From contig JARFQY010000068.1 in the NCBI GenBank assembly GCA_029287535.1, positions 1 through 52,090 on the forward strand: 52,090 nt of DNA, given 5' to 3'. Below, one piece after another: positions 9,436 to 17,505 of this stretch. The notes under the pieces are model-generated. The model was not told the DNA's origin, made no database searches, and saw only the letters and a list, made by a program, of their open reading frames with translations. Origin of the DNA: Filomicrobium sp. Its GTDB lineage: Bacteria; Pseudomonadota; Alphaproteobacteria; Rhizobiales; Hyphomicrobiaceae. A program made the position numbers and the translations under genes. Position 1 is the first letter of the stretch. Every line of letters begins with the position of its first letter.

Positions 9436-9476
9436 GGACTGACAACACAGTGAAAATTTCACTGCGATCGCAGTCC
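9436..9476. repeat. 41-bp symmetric nested inverted repeat
   Basis: Outer arms GGACTG (9436-9441) and CAGTCC (9471-9476); inner arms CAGTGAAA (9448-9455) and TTTCACTG (9457-9464) around one central A; the two spacers are each exactly 6 bases. It can fold as RNA into a stem with a symmetric internal loop, or serve as a DNA operator for a dimeric or tetrameric regulator. Confidence 0.7.
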
Positions 9477-9790
9477 AAACAGACATTACAGGAATTGCGC
9501 AGGCGAAGTTCAGTTCAGCCGCAAGTCTCGTAGGCTGCAAATGCGGATACTCGTCAGCAAGTAGCAGCGATCTTATACTGCCATGCGCGCTGCTCCGAGA
9601 TGAGCGCAAGGGATTGACCGGAACCTGAATTGACCTGATGTAATCGGGCCCGGCGTGATAGGTGAGAAAACGACAGCATATCGTTCCAAGGAATTCGGCG
9701 CCCATTTAGAGATGGGGCGAATTTGAAAAATGGAAACACATGCATTGAAACTCACTTGAAATCATAACGCCAAATCCCATTGCAGAGATG

Positions 9791-9832
9791 GAGCCCGGGG
9801 GATCGAAAGATCCTCACGGGCTCTTGACTTTT
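9791..9832 (+). terminator. Orphan intrinsic terminator with GAAA tetraloop
   Basis: GAGCCCGGGGGATC (9791-9804) pairs with 9809-9823 through 14 base pairs (one G-U) with a single bulged A at 9816 and a GAAA tetraloop at 9805-9808. It is followed by TTGACTTTT. No protein gene lies between the glnA terminator and this site, so it would end a non-coding transcript from the plus strand. Confidence 0.65.
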
Positions 9833-10065
9833 GCGCCCATTCAAAAATGAAGCCTCCTTCGAGAAGAGGGGCAATTTTCGCACCGGACAAACTCAAAAGC
9901 CGGAACCGGTGCAATCTGCCCGATGAGCGTTCACGCGAGCGGCGATTGTGGCATGGATCGACGCAGCGTCATTTGAGTCCATAGTTGCCGGATTGTGCTG
10001 TGGTCCCATGAAAATCCCCAGCTCACCTCCCTCATAAAAACCACACAATTCGCATCTCGATACAG

Positions 10066-10112
10066 CTGCCGGTGTGCCGAGCGTTGCACGCCGGCGGTCG
10101 GCACACCGGCAG
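10066..10112. repeat. Perfect 15-bp inverted repeat before the AsmA-like gene
   Basis: CTGCCGGTGTGCCGA (10066-10080) and TCGGCACACCGGCAG (10098-10112) are exact inverted copies with a 17-bp spacer. It lies about 100 bp before the chosen start of the AsmA-like gene and has no T-run, so it looks like a 5'-leader stem or an operator rather than a terminator. Confidence 0.7.
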
Positions 10113-10213
10113 TGTGCATGGCGGCGGTAGCGACACCTTCCGAAACTGTTCGGTTTTGTATGGGGCACAAAGCCTCCGGGGATATTCGCCTCGTTGGAAA
10201 ATGGACGTTTGGA

Positions 10214-12844
10214 ATGCGAGCATGGCTCTTCACATTGCTTGGTCTTCTTGGTGTGGCCGTTGTTGGTCTTGCCGCGCTCGTGGCCGTGGCGCTTTACACG
10301 GAACCCTTCGAGCCCTGGCGCCGTGCACAAGCCGAGGCTCTACTCGATGACGCGCTTGAGATAACGACGAAGGTCAGTGGCCCGGTGGAGGTTAGTCTCG
10401 GGCTCAATCCGCGCGTGGTCATATCGGACGTTTCAAGTGTCGATACGCGGTCCTTGCCCGATATCAAGAAGCTCTCAGCACGAAAGGTGGATTTCAACGC
10501 ATCATTGTTGGCGCTACTCGGCGGTGACGTTGTAATCGAGGCCTTGTTTGTCGAGGGTCTGCGAGTTGACTTGGAACTGCCCGAGGCCGACGAGGACCAT
10601 ACAGCGACGGATCCCAGCGCCTTTATCCATGACTTTGTACGCCTGTCCTTCAGCGACAATCTTTCGCTTGAAGACTTCCGGTTCAACTATGCCGATCTGG
10701 AGAGCGGTTGGAGCGCGAGCTATCTCTTCCGGAGACTCGGCGTGCATCGCCAGAACGACTCCATCGTTATCGACGGGGTTGGCAAGATCGATGATCTGCC
10801 GCTCAAGCTGAACGGCACCATCGACCCCTCGACGGATCAGGCCGGGCAGCACGCTTTCAGCGTCTCGGGTGAGCAGGCTGGGATAAAGCTCCAGTCTTCT
10901 GGCGTCTATCGAATGAAAGACGAGCAAGACGAAATCCAGGCACATGTCACGGCGCATTCGGCATCTTTGAGCACGCTTCTCGACGTCTATAACGTGCGAC
11001 ATGACTTTGATGGCACCGGCGACCTTACGTTTAGGCTCGATGGACCGCTTGGTTCCGCGGCAGTGTCCGCGCTTGACCTCAATCTCCGCTTCGAAACAGG
11101 CGACACGCTGCAAATGACCGGCAACATCGGCGACGCCATCAAGCACTCGGGAATCGATGTGCAATTGACGGGGTCATTGGTGCCTCCTCCCCCGGTGCCC
11201 GGCGCAAAAAAGCCGATCTACGATCTCAACGTGACGGGTTTTTCTGGGCGCATCGCCGGCTCCATCGACGGTTTGTTGGTGCGCGACCTCCGGATCGCTA
11301 CGAACTCTCTCAAGGCACAGTTGCACGATATAGGTCCCATAAGTGCCGAGCGAGTCTGGAAGGACCCAGAAGGGCGAATAGGCCTTTACGACGTCGTGGT
11401 TCTTGCCGGTCCCGCGCAACGCCCCAGCGTGAGGGTTCAAGGCGACATCAAGGACATCCTCCAGTTTCAAGGCGTCAGCCTCAAAGGCGAAATCGACTTT
11501 AAGACCGCCGATGTGCTCCTTCTTGAAGCCGAGGACACCGCCTCCCAGCTCGGCCGCTTGCAAGGTGAGCTGGCGATCTCCGACGCCGACGGGTCAATCG
11601 GCATCGAAACCTTGAAGGCGCGTGTAACCGGGACCGACCTGATTTCAATGAATGTCGCTTTCATTGTCGATGACTTACGCGCCGGCGATGAGATCAAACT
11701 CAAGACTTCGTTGAAAATCCCGAGCTTCAAGAAATTCTCGGCAGCGCTTGGCAGCGATGTGGAAGATCTTGGCGCGGTCAGCTTCGAGGGTAACGTGTCA
11801 GGGGCCGACGACTTCATTGAGGCCGATGGAGTCAGCGTCGTTGGCAAGACGACGTTGACGGGCAAATTGATTGGCTCGAATGCCGACGGCATTCCGCTGC
11901 TGAAAGGAAGTGTTTCGACGCCGCTTCTGCACCTTGACGACGTGCGGAAGATTATGTCCATCCGCTCTGTTTATTTGGAAAGCAGAGACGATAAGGACGA
12001 CGGTGATGACGGCCTCGACCTGTCCAAAATAGAGAAAACCATCGAGCTCGACATGAATGTCGATGTCGAGAAGATCGAGGGTGGCCGCGGGGATGCCAGC
12101 AGCATTACAGGCCGGGTTCGCTACAAGGATGGCGAGATCGCGCTTAGAGACATACTGATGAAGTATTTGGGCGGGAGAGTCTCGCTGCACGGCAAGGTCA
12201 TTACCAGTGACGAGACAAACAGCTTTTCGCTGGCCGGGAAGGTCTCGCGTCTGCGCATCGGCACGGTGCTGCAACGCTTGGACCTCAAGTACCCCATCAG
12301 CGGCATTCTGGGGATGGACTTCGCGCTTGAGGGAAAGGGCAAGGACAAGGCTTCGATCTCGAAGACCTTGACCGGCCAGCTAGCTGCAACGCTGCGCAAC
12401 GGAAAAATCGGCACCAGCCTGATTGATCTGGCCGGCCTCAACTTTCCAACTTGGCTTTTCGCGCGGCATAGCAGAAATGGTGAATCAGAACTGGTCTGCG
12501 TGGTGGCGCCGTTTTCGTTTCACAACGGGCTTGGACGGACTCTCTCTCTGGTCTTGGAGACACCTGATGTTCAGGTCCGCGGAGCCGGCTTCATCGATCT
12601 GGGCAACCAGTCCATATCCATGCAGTTTCGACCGCAACCGCTGCATAGCCAGCTCATCAACATCGTGAAGCCATTCAGCATAAAGGGGTCTCTCACCGCG
12701 CCCCGTGTACGTATGGAGGGTTCTCCGGCCGCGAAGGTGGCCACCGAAGTCATTACGTTTCCTCTCAACCTGATCGGGACGCTATTGGAGCCTTTGGACC
12801 AAGGAACGCATCACGTGCCATGCCGACGAGTCGAGGGCCGGTAG
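10214..12844 (+). CDS. AsmA-family inner-membrane-anchored envelope protein
   Basis: A large (876-aa) AsmA-like protein. These proteins are anchored in the inner membrane by one N-terminal helix and form long beta-groove structures in the periplasm; larger relatives (TamB, YhdP) help move lipids to the outer membrane. Here residues 1-28 are the anchor, followed by an N-terminal AsmA segment and repetitive beta-rich sequence. The C-terminal AsmA domain at about 640-850 includes the LTGQLAATLRNGKIG and FSIKGSLTAPRVRMEG segments typical of AsmA_2. I start at the ATG at 10214 because the hydrophobic anchor begins there; the 73 codons upstream look non-coding and cover the 10066-10112 inverted repeat. 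It is convergent with the aminotransferase, 16 bp away. Confidence 0.85.
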   Translation: MRAWLFTLLGLLGVAVVGLAALVAVALYTEPFEPWRRAQAEALLDDALEITTKVSGPVEVSLGLNPRVVISDVSSVDTRSLPDIKKLSARKVDFNASLLALLGGDVVIEALFVEGLRVDLELPEADEDHTATDPSAFIHDFVRLSFSDNLSLEDFRFNYADLESGWSASYLFRRLGVHRQNDSIVIDGVGKIDDLPLKLNGTIDPSTDQAGQHAFSVSGEQAGIKLQSSGVYRMKDEQDEIQAHVTAHSASLSTLLDVYNVRHDFDGTGDLTFRLDGPLGSAAVSALDLNLRFETGDTLQMTGNIGDAIKHSGIDVQLTGSLVPPPPVPGAKKPIYDLNVTGFSGRIAGSIDGLLVRDLRIATNSLKAQLHDIGPISAERVWKDPEGRIGLYDVVVLAGPAQRPSVRVQGDIKDILQFQGVSLKGEIDFKTADVLLLEAEDTASQLGRLQGELAISDADGSIGIETLKARVTGTDLISMNVAFIVDDLRAGDEIKLKTSLKIPSFKKFSAALGSDVEDLGAVSFEGNVSGADDFIEADGVSVVGKTTLTGKLIGSNADGIPLLKGSVSTPLLHLDDVRKIMSIRSVYLESRDDKDDGDDGLDLSKIEKTIELDMNVDVEKIEGGRGDASSITGRVRYKDGEIALRDILMKYLGGRVSLHGKVITSDETNSFSLAGKVSRLRIGTVLQRLDLKYPISGILGMDFALEGKGKDKASISKTLTGQLAATLRNGKIGTSLIDLAGLNFPTWLFARHSRNGESELVCVVAPFSFHNGLGRTLSLVLETPDVQVRGAGFIDLGNQSISMQFRPQPLHSQLINIVKPFSIKGSLTAPRVRMEGSPAAKVATEVITFPLNLIGTLLEPLDQGTHHVPCRRVEGR

Positions 12845-12860
12845 TCCAATTGCTAGAGGA

Positions 12861-13982
12861 TCACGCCTGGGCGTTTGCCGCCCGAAGCGCCTCGGGCAGG
12901 ACTTCAGCAAGGAGTTCCAATTCCGCGTCTAGGCTCGCGGTAACCCGAATGCAGCGGTTCAAAGGCGCGGCACCGGGCATTCTGATAAAGACGTCGCGCG
13001 CCAGGGTTTCGTCAAGCACGCGGCGCGCGAACGCGGCGTCGGCACCACAATCGATGGCGACGAAGTTGGTTGCCGATGGCAGTGCCTCCAAGCCGTTGTC
13101 GGCGGCAATACGAGCGATGCGCTCGCGGGCCGCGCCAATGAGGTCGACGGCATGAGCGAGGTACTCCTGATCGCGGAGCGCGGCCAGTGCGCCAATCTGG
13201 CCCACGTAGTTCATGCTGTAATGGTTGCGGACCTTTTCAAACGCGCCGATGAGTTCCGCGTCTCCAATGCAATAACCAACCCTCGCGCCCGCCATGCCAT
13301 ATGCTTTTGAGAAGGTGCGATAGCGCAGCACCTGAGGATTGGTCACGTCGATGGGTGGCATCGCATCGGGCGGGGCAGTGTCGCAGTAGGCCTCATCGAG
13401 GAGCAGAAGCGTGGTCGGAGGCAAGTCCGATGTGAGTGCCGTAATCGCGTCGGCAGACCACCAAGACCCCATCGGGTTATCGGGGTTTGAGACATAGAGG
13501 ACTTTCGCATGCTCGCGCCTGGCCGTATCAAGCAACGCGGCCAGGTCCTCCTTGTCGTCGCGATAGGGCACCTTCAGCAATCGGCCGCCGCAACAGGTAA
13601 CATGATAATTGAAGGTTGGGTAGGCGCCATCAGAGGTTACGACGGTATCACCGCGATCGAGAACAAGCGCGCATGTCAGCCCCAGGAGCCCATCAATGCC
13701 AACGCCTACCACGACGTTGTCGGTGCCTACGCCCAAAAATGCGGCGATTGCTTCGCGCAGTTCGTAGCTCTCCGGATCGGGGTACTTCCAGCTCTCGGCA
13801 ACCGCCTCGCGCATCGCCGCCAGAGCAGCAGGTGAGGGCCCGAACCCGCTTTCATTAGCTCCAAGCCGGGCGCGAAACCGACAGCCACGCAAACGCTGTA
13901 AGGCCTCCGGGCCGACAAACGGAATGGTCTTGGGCAGGCTGGCCGCGTGGGCGGTAAGAAATCTCGAGGAAGCCGTCTTCAT
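12861..13982 (-). CDS. HisC-like PLP-dependent aminotransferase
   Basis: Fold-type I aminotransferase related to histidinol-phosphate aminotransferase, 373 aa. Visible cofactor residues: Asn169 in SNPDNPMG, Asp196 and Tyr199 in LLDEAYCD, the Schiff-base Lys226 in RTFSKAYGMAG, and Arg234 in GARVGY. Substrate could be histidinol phosphate or an aromatic amino acid; without other his genes nearby I cannot choose. The start at 13982 overlaps the stop of the upstream DUF1489 gene as ATGA, indicating translational coupling, and is preferred to an in-frame start three codons earlier. Confidence 0.88.
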   Translation of the reverse strand: MKTASSRFLTAHAASLPKTIPFVGPEALQRLRGCRFRARLGANESGFGPSPAALAAMREAVAESWKYPDPESYELREAIAAFLGVGTDNVVVGVGIDGLLGLTCALVLDRGDTVVTSDGAYPTFNYHVTCCGGRLLKVPYRDDKEDLAALLDTARREHAKVLYVSNPDNPMGSWWSADAITALTSDLPPTTLLLLDEAYCDTAPPDAMPPIDVTNPQVLRYRTFSKAYGMAGARVGYCIGDAELIGAFEKVRNHYSMNYVGQIGALAALRDQEYLAHAVDLIGAARERIARIAADNGLEALPSATNFVAIDCGADAAFARRVLDETLARDVFIRMPGAAPLNRCIRVTASLDAELELLAEVLPEALRAANAQA

Positions 13983-14419
13983 ATCAGGCACAACTCCGCC
14001 AATTCACGGCGCATCTTAGCCGGCATGCTGGCGATCTGTGAATCGCTGGCAGACCCAAGATCGGGAGGTGCATCCTCAATGGACAGATAGCGCCAGCCCT
14101 GGAATGCGCGACGCGGCGTGGGACGCACGGGCGTGAGTTGGGGATCGAGAAGTAGCAGGCAGCAACGGCGACCATCCTCCTTCGTGCCCTCCTCGAAGCC
14201 AAGAAGGCGTTGGCGGACCTGGATCACCCCCTTGATCACCCAGAAAAGGCAGCCACCATCGAGGAGTTCCTCAGTGCGTTTCGGGGTTTGATAGGTGGTG
14301 TGGAACAGTTGCGCCTTGCCGCCCTTGCGCCGGGCCTCGGCGAGCCTGCCAGCCTGCCAGTGGGCCAAATCCTCAATGGTATGGGCACCAACGCAGAGCT
14401 TGACCAAGTGGAGAGTCAT
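13979..14419 (-). CDS. DUF1489 family protein
   Basis: A 146-aa cytoplasmic protein opening with MTLHLVKLCVG and containing WQ--R--EAR, the FHTTYQTPKR block and GCLFWVIKGVIQVRQ, all features of DUF1489, a family found widely in alphaproteobacteria with no known function. The motif pattern (conserved Lys and Arg near RQRLLGFE) hints at a ligand- or nucleic-acid-binding role, but this is a guess. It is upstream of, and coupled to, the aminotransferase through a 4-bp ATGA overlap, so the two probably share a transcript. Confidence 0.85.
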   Translation of the reverse strand: MTLHLVKLCVGAHTIEDLAHWQAGRLAEARRKGGKAQLFHTTYQTPKRTEELLDGGCLFWVIKGVIQVRQRLLGFEEGTKEDGRRCCLLLLDPQLTPVRPTPRRAFQGWRYLSIEDAPPDLGSASDSQIASMPAKMRRELAELCLI

Positions 14420-14746
14420 CGCACCGCTTCTTGCTGTCTGGTTGCTAAGGGTCGCTACGAAAACCGATAAAAACCCGATGCGAGAGCCCGTTGCAAGCTC
14501 TCAGGCGAATTGAGGCGTGGATCAGCGGATGCGCCGCAGTGATGAGAGGCGCGGCGAGTAGAAATTGCCTAAGATCCTGGAATCAGAGTAGTTTGAAGAT
14601 TGGTGTGGGACGACTTTTGAACTGCGGCTTCGCCAGCGTTTTGACGCGACATCGACACTGTTCGCTGCCTCGTCGCCTCAGTAGGACCTGATTTTTCAGT
14701 GCAAATCGAATTCCCCGCGACAGCGCTGGAGAATATATCCATCACG
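14420..14746. other. Divergent intergenic region, no gene seen
   Basis: About 330 bp between DUF1489 (minus) and a lipoprotein gene (plus). It should hold both promoters, but I cannot place them with confidence. A short hairpin, GAGAGC (14482-14487) with GCTCTC (14497-14502), is the only structure noted. No ORF with a plausible ribosome binding site was found. Confidence 0.5.
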
Positions 14747-15151
14747 ATGATCACGCGATTTGCGCAAAGCCTCCTGCTTGTTGCCTGGCTGGCATTAGTG
14801 AGCGGTTGTGCTGCGACGGACGCCCCAAAGCTCTCCACTAGCGCCGTCGGAGAGGCGCAGGAGGAGCTTAACTGCGGTCGCATCACGGGGCGTATGAAAG
14901 TTTGGATCCTTAGCCTGCGCGGTGACGGTTCACGGTCAGATACTTCGGCGTTGTCCAGAGGGCTGCAGTCATTTGGAACCGGCATCGGGATGACTTCGGG
15001 TTCGGCTCCCGATCCCAAAGGAAGCAGGGCCCAGAAACTTGCAAGGCTAGAGCAGTATAATAACAAACTCCGGGAAATGGGCTGCAAGAGCTTCGACCTG
15101 CAGGCTGAGTTGCAGCAGACAGACATGCGGATCATGCCGCAGCCCAAGTGA
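14747..15151 (+). CDS. Small putative lipoprotein
   Basis: A 134-aa protein of unknown family. The ATG at 14747 begins a signal peptide with the lipobox LVSG-C (cleavage before Cys21), so it is probably lipid-anchored in the envelope. The mature part is short and polar, with two further cysteines (in LNCGRI and MGCKSFD) that could form a disulfide, and a predicted helix in between (ARLEQYNNKLREMG). The longer frame that begins with GTG at 14699 would bury the signal peptide and is rejected. It is convergent with the DUF218 gene, 7 bp away. Confidence 0.7.
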   Translation: MITRFAQSLLLVAWLALVSGCAATDAPKLSTSAVGEAQEELNCGRITGRMKVWILSLRGDGSRSDTSALSRGLQSFGTGIGMTSGSAPDPKGSRAQKLARLEQYNNKLREMGCKSFDLQAELQQTDMRIMPQPK

Positions 15152-15158
15152 ACACCTG

Positions 15159-15968
15159 TCAGGTCTTTGGGCCGGGGAAGAGGGCATCGGTTCGCCCGGC
15201 GAACCAGTAGCCAACCAGTCCTATCCATTCCTTGGCGCCAAGGTCGAGACGCTTTAATCCCGATGGAATTGACGGAAACATGCGCACGAGGTCTCGTGCG
15301 TCTCGCGTGCGGTAGTCAACGGGGGCGGCAGTGACATCAAAGCCTGCGGCGCGGAAGACGCCGATGGACCTCGGCATGTGGTATGCGGACGTCACCAGCA
15401 GCCATCGCTCTCCCGGCTTCGGCGACAGCAGCTCGTAGGTCAGCTTGGCGTTTTCGTGGGTGTTTCGGGACTTCGGTTCCAGAACAATGCGCTGCGGACT
15501 AATGCCGACGTCCTGCAAGAAACGGCCGACAGGGCCGGCGGCATCGCTGCCACTTGCCAAAAGTCCGCCAACGCCGCCGGTGAATACGACCTTCGCCTGC
15601 GGCCAACGACGGGCGAGGCGGACACCCTCGGTCAGTCGCTCGGCTGCTTCATTGACTGCCAAACCGTCGCGACCGGCACTAACCCAACCATCCTCAAATC
15701 CACCCAGTATAACAATCCCGGCGACCGGTTCAGAGGCCGCAGGCAGAACCTGGCCGGCAAAACGCTGCTCAAGAGGAAGCACCAGATAGTTGCCGATCGG
15801 CAGAAAGCCACCAGCAAGCATTGCGACCAAACCGCCAAACGCCAGTGCGAACCCAAGTCTGCGCATGCGGGTCAGCGCAAGGATGGCCAGTCCAAGAAGT
15901 ATGGCAATCGCACACAATGAAGAAGGCTGTGCCACGAACCAAAAGACCTTGGAAATGAAGTGGGACAT
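15159..15968 (-). CDS. YdcF/ElyC-type DUF218 membrane protein
   Basis: A 269-aa protein with two N-terminal membrane helices (about 15-33 and 38-57) and a DUF218 domain at about 82-235. Conserved DUF218 points include VILGG (86-90), VFTGG (128-132), SRNTHENA (167-174) and SAYHMPR (194-200). The architecture matches ElyC (YcbC) of Escherichia coli, which affects undecaprenyl-phosphate-dependent envelope synthesis, and SanA; the biochemical activity of the family is not settled. The domain should face the periplasm. Convergent with the lipoprotein gene. Confidence 0.85.
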   Translation of the reverse strand: MSHFISKVFWFVAQPSSLCAIAILLGLAILALTRMRRLGFALAFGGLVAMLAGGFLPIGNYLVLPLEQRFAGQVLPAASEPVAGIVILGGFEDGWVSAGRDGLAVNEAAERLTEGVRLARRWPQAKVVFTGGVGGLLASGSDAAGPVGRFLQDVGISPQRIVLEPKSRNTHENAKLTYELLSPKPGERWLLVTSAYHMPRSIGVFRAAGFDVTAAPVDYRTRDARDLVRMFPSIPSGLKRLDLGAKEWIGLVGYWFAGRTDALFPGPKT

Positions 15969-16135
15969 GAAGGACCGCCGCGTAACCGGATGTGACAGGG
16001 GTGGTTAGCATCACCGAAAAGGCAGACTTGTGGCACCCAATCCGCATGAAACTCCTGTAATCGGCCGGAATAAGCCGGCGGAAGACTCTCCAGGCCGGTT
16101 TCGATATAGAGTTTCGTCCAGGAGAATGACACAAA

Positions 16136-16621
16136 ATGCATGACGGAAAAGACGCGGCCGCCGCCGGCCCAACAAGTATACCGTGGCCGCCGATCCTAAT
16201 CGTCCTGGCGATTGGCATCGCGGTTCTGCTTGGCGGCATTGCGCCGTTGCCGTGGCCGGGGCTCGACGACGGACCGGCGCGGGTAGTGGGGCTCACGATT
16301 GGCGTCGTCGGTCTGGCGCTTGTTATCTGGGCGATCGTGACCTTACGCCAGCATCAGACCGCCGTGATGCCAACCGAGATGGCGAGCGAACTCGTCACGA
16401 GCGGGCCGTTTCGCTGGGTCCGAAATCCGATCTATCTTGGAGACGTCTTCATCTTTATGGGGCTGGCGGAGGTGACCAAGAACATCTGGTTCGTCATCCT
16501 CGGGCTTGGGTTCGCGGTGGCGGTCACTTGGCTTTCGATCCTGCCGGAAGAGCGCCATCTGGAGGCAAGATTTGGCGATGACTATCGGGCCTACAAGGAT
16601 AAGACCCGCCGCTGGATCTGA
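16136..16621 (+). CDS. ICMT/PEMT-like integral membrane methyltransferase
   Basis: A 161-aa protein with about four membrane helices (17-35, 48-70, 103-118, 120-137). The family motif is clear: LVTSGPFRWVRNPIY (86-100), then PEERHLEARFG (137-147) and Y-AYK near the end, which is how the isoprenylcysteine carboxyl methyltransferase and phospholipid methyltransferase superfamily binds S-adenosylmethionine. Bacterial members methylate lipids or small molecules; the substrate is unknown here. A DUF4287/DUF5655 gene follows 17 bp downstream, probably in the same operon. Confidence 0.85.
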   Translation: MHDGKDAAAAGPTSIPWPPILIVLAIGIAVLLGGIAPLPWPGLDDGPARVVGLTIGVVGLALVIWAIVTLRQHQTAVMPTEMASELVTSGPFRWVRNPIYLGDVFIFMGLAEVTKNIWFVILGLGFAVAVTWLSILPEERHLEARFGDDYRAYKDKTRRWI

Positions 16622-16638
16622 TACGTTGTTGGGGACCC

Positions 16639-17382
16639 ATGAGCCGAGATTACGCTGAAAAAGAGCGCGAGTTCATCGAGAGCCTCAAAGAGGATACCGG
16701 CCGAGATCTTGCTGAATGGATGCGCGTAATCGAGGCTCAGAAATTCGAGCATCGCAATGACATCATCGACTGGCTGCGCCAGCAGGGCTTCTTATTCGCT
16801 TGGGCCTCGTGGCTTGAACGCATTTACCACAATGGCGGCAAGCCGATCTACTTCGACGAGGCGGCGAGGAAACCTGTTTCAAGCGCGCCCCCGGCAGGCG
16901 CCGCAAAGACGACCCAGCCGCCAACCCGCCCCATGACACCCAAGGTTTTGAGCGATCCACCGCCGCAATCGCAGCCGGCTGCTGGCGCCGGCAACGCTCC
17001 AAGCGGTGGCGATCTCACACCCGAGATCAAGTCGCTCGTTGCTTCCGCGCGGGCCTATGCGCCACTGGCCGGTTACCTGATCAGGCGCATCAAAGAGGCC
17101 ATTCCCAACGCACAATTCGAGGCCGGACCCAAGCACATCGCCATGCATACCGGTGCACTGCCGTTCGCCCTTTTGGCGATCGGGCCGAAGAACCTCAAGA
17201 TCGCCTTCTCCGGCCCGCCTGGCGTGTATGAAGCGCCCTTTGAGAAGGTCCGTATTGCGAACCTTGGATCGCCGCTGCCGGCCACCCTGACCCACATGAT
17301 TGCGTTAACCGATGCCCGGCAGATTGATGAGGCTTTTGTTGATACAATGATTGCCGCGCAAGCGCGCTCGGAGATAACATAA
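16639..17382 (+). CDS. Probable DUF4287/DUF5655 two-part protein
   Basis: A 247-aa soluble protein. Residues 1-70 resemble DUF4287 (EDTGRDLAEWMRVIE, then H--IIDWLRQQGF); 75-130 is a Pro/Ala-rich linker; 135-245 resembles DUF5655 (ARAYAPLAGYLIRRIKEAIPNAQFE, shown here in part, and ending with an Asp-Glu-rich helix). DUF5655 proteins are small, often found beside DUF4287, and of unknown function, related to the YdhG/YjbR-like fold. The start has only a modest ribosome binding site (GTTGGGG). Assignment of the two domains is from memory of the families and moderately sure. Confidence 0.6.
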   Translation: MSRDYAEKEREFIESLKEDTGRDLAEWMRVIEAQKFEHRNDIIDWLRQQGFLFAWASWLERIYHNGGKPIYFDEAARKPVSSAPPAGAAKTTQPPTRPMTPKVLSDPPPQSQPAAGAGNAPSGGDLTPEIKSLVASARAYAPLAGYLIRRIKEAIPNAQFEAGPKHIAMHTGALPFALLAIGPKNLKIAFSGPPGVYEAPFEKVRIANLGSPLPATLTHMIALTDARQIDEAFVDTMIAAQARSEIT

Positions 17383-17505
17383 AAACACAAGCAAATTCAG
17401 GGCCTAAGCGTTGTTGAGAAGGTTCTCCGTTTGCGAATTGCCGCAATAACAACCATGTGTTTGCCATCATCGCGTGATTGATAAAGCGGGCCGGAGGTCA
17501 CTCAG

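Larger units (their letters stand above)
9205..10213. other. 1-kb non-coding region between glnA and the AsmA-like gene
   Basis: I see no convincing protein gene here in either strand. In order it holds a TTGACA at 9350-9355 without a clear -10 box; a very strong ribosome binding site with a 7-residue ORF (9396-9435); a symmetric dyad (9436-9476); three similar small hairpins (9698-9719, 9776-9793, 9833-9853); an orphan terminator (9791-9832); a looser inverted repeat, GCACCGG/CCGGTGC (9880-9912); and a perfect 15-bp inverted repeat (10066-10112). Base composition is lower in GC than the flanking genes. The content suggests a small RNA or regulatory leader, not a decayed gene I can name. Confidence 0.6.

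Noticed and set aside
9366-9533. 55-codon plus-strand frame starting MGAPSFERIT
   Set aside because: No ribosome binding site near its ATG, and the strong site at 9396-9403 serves a different frame; coding use looks random.
10514-11164. 216-codon minus-strand frame
   Set aside because: Antisense to the AsmA-like gene; no ribosome binding site.
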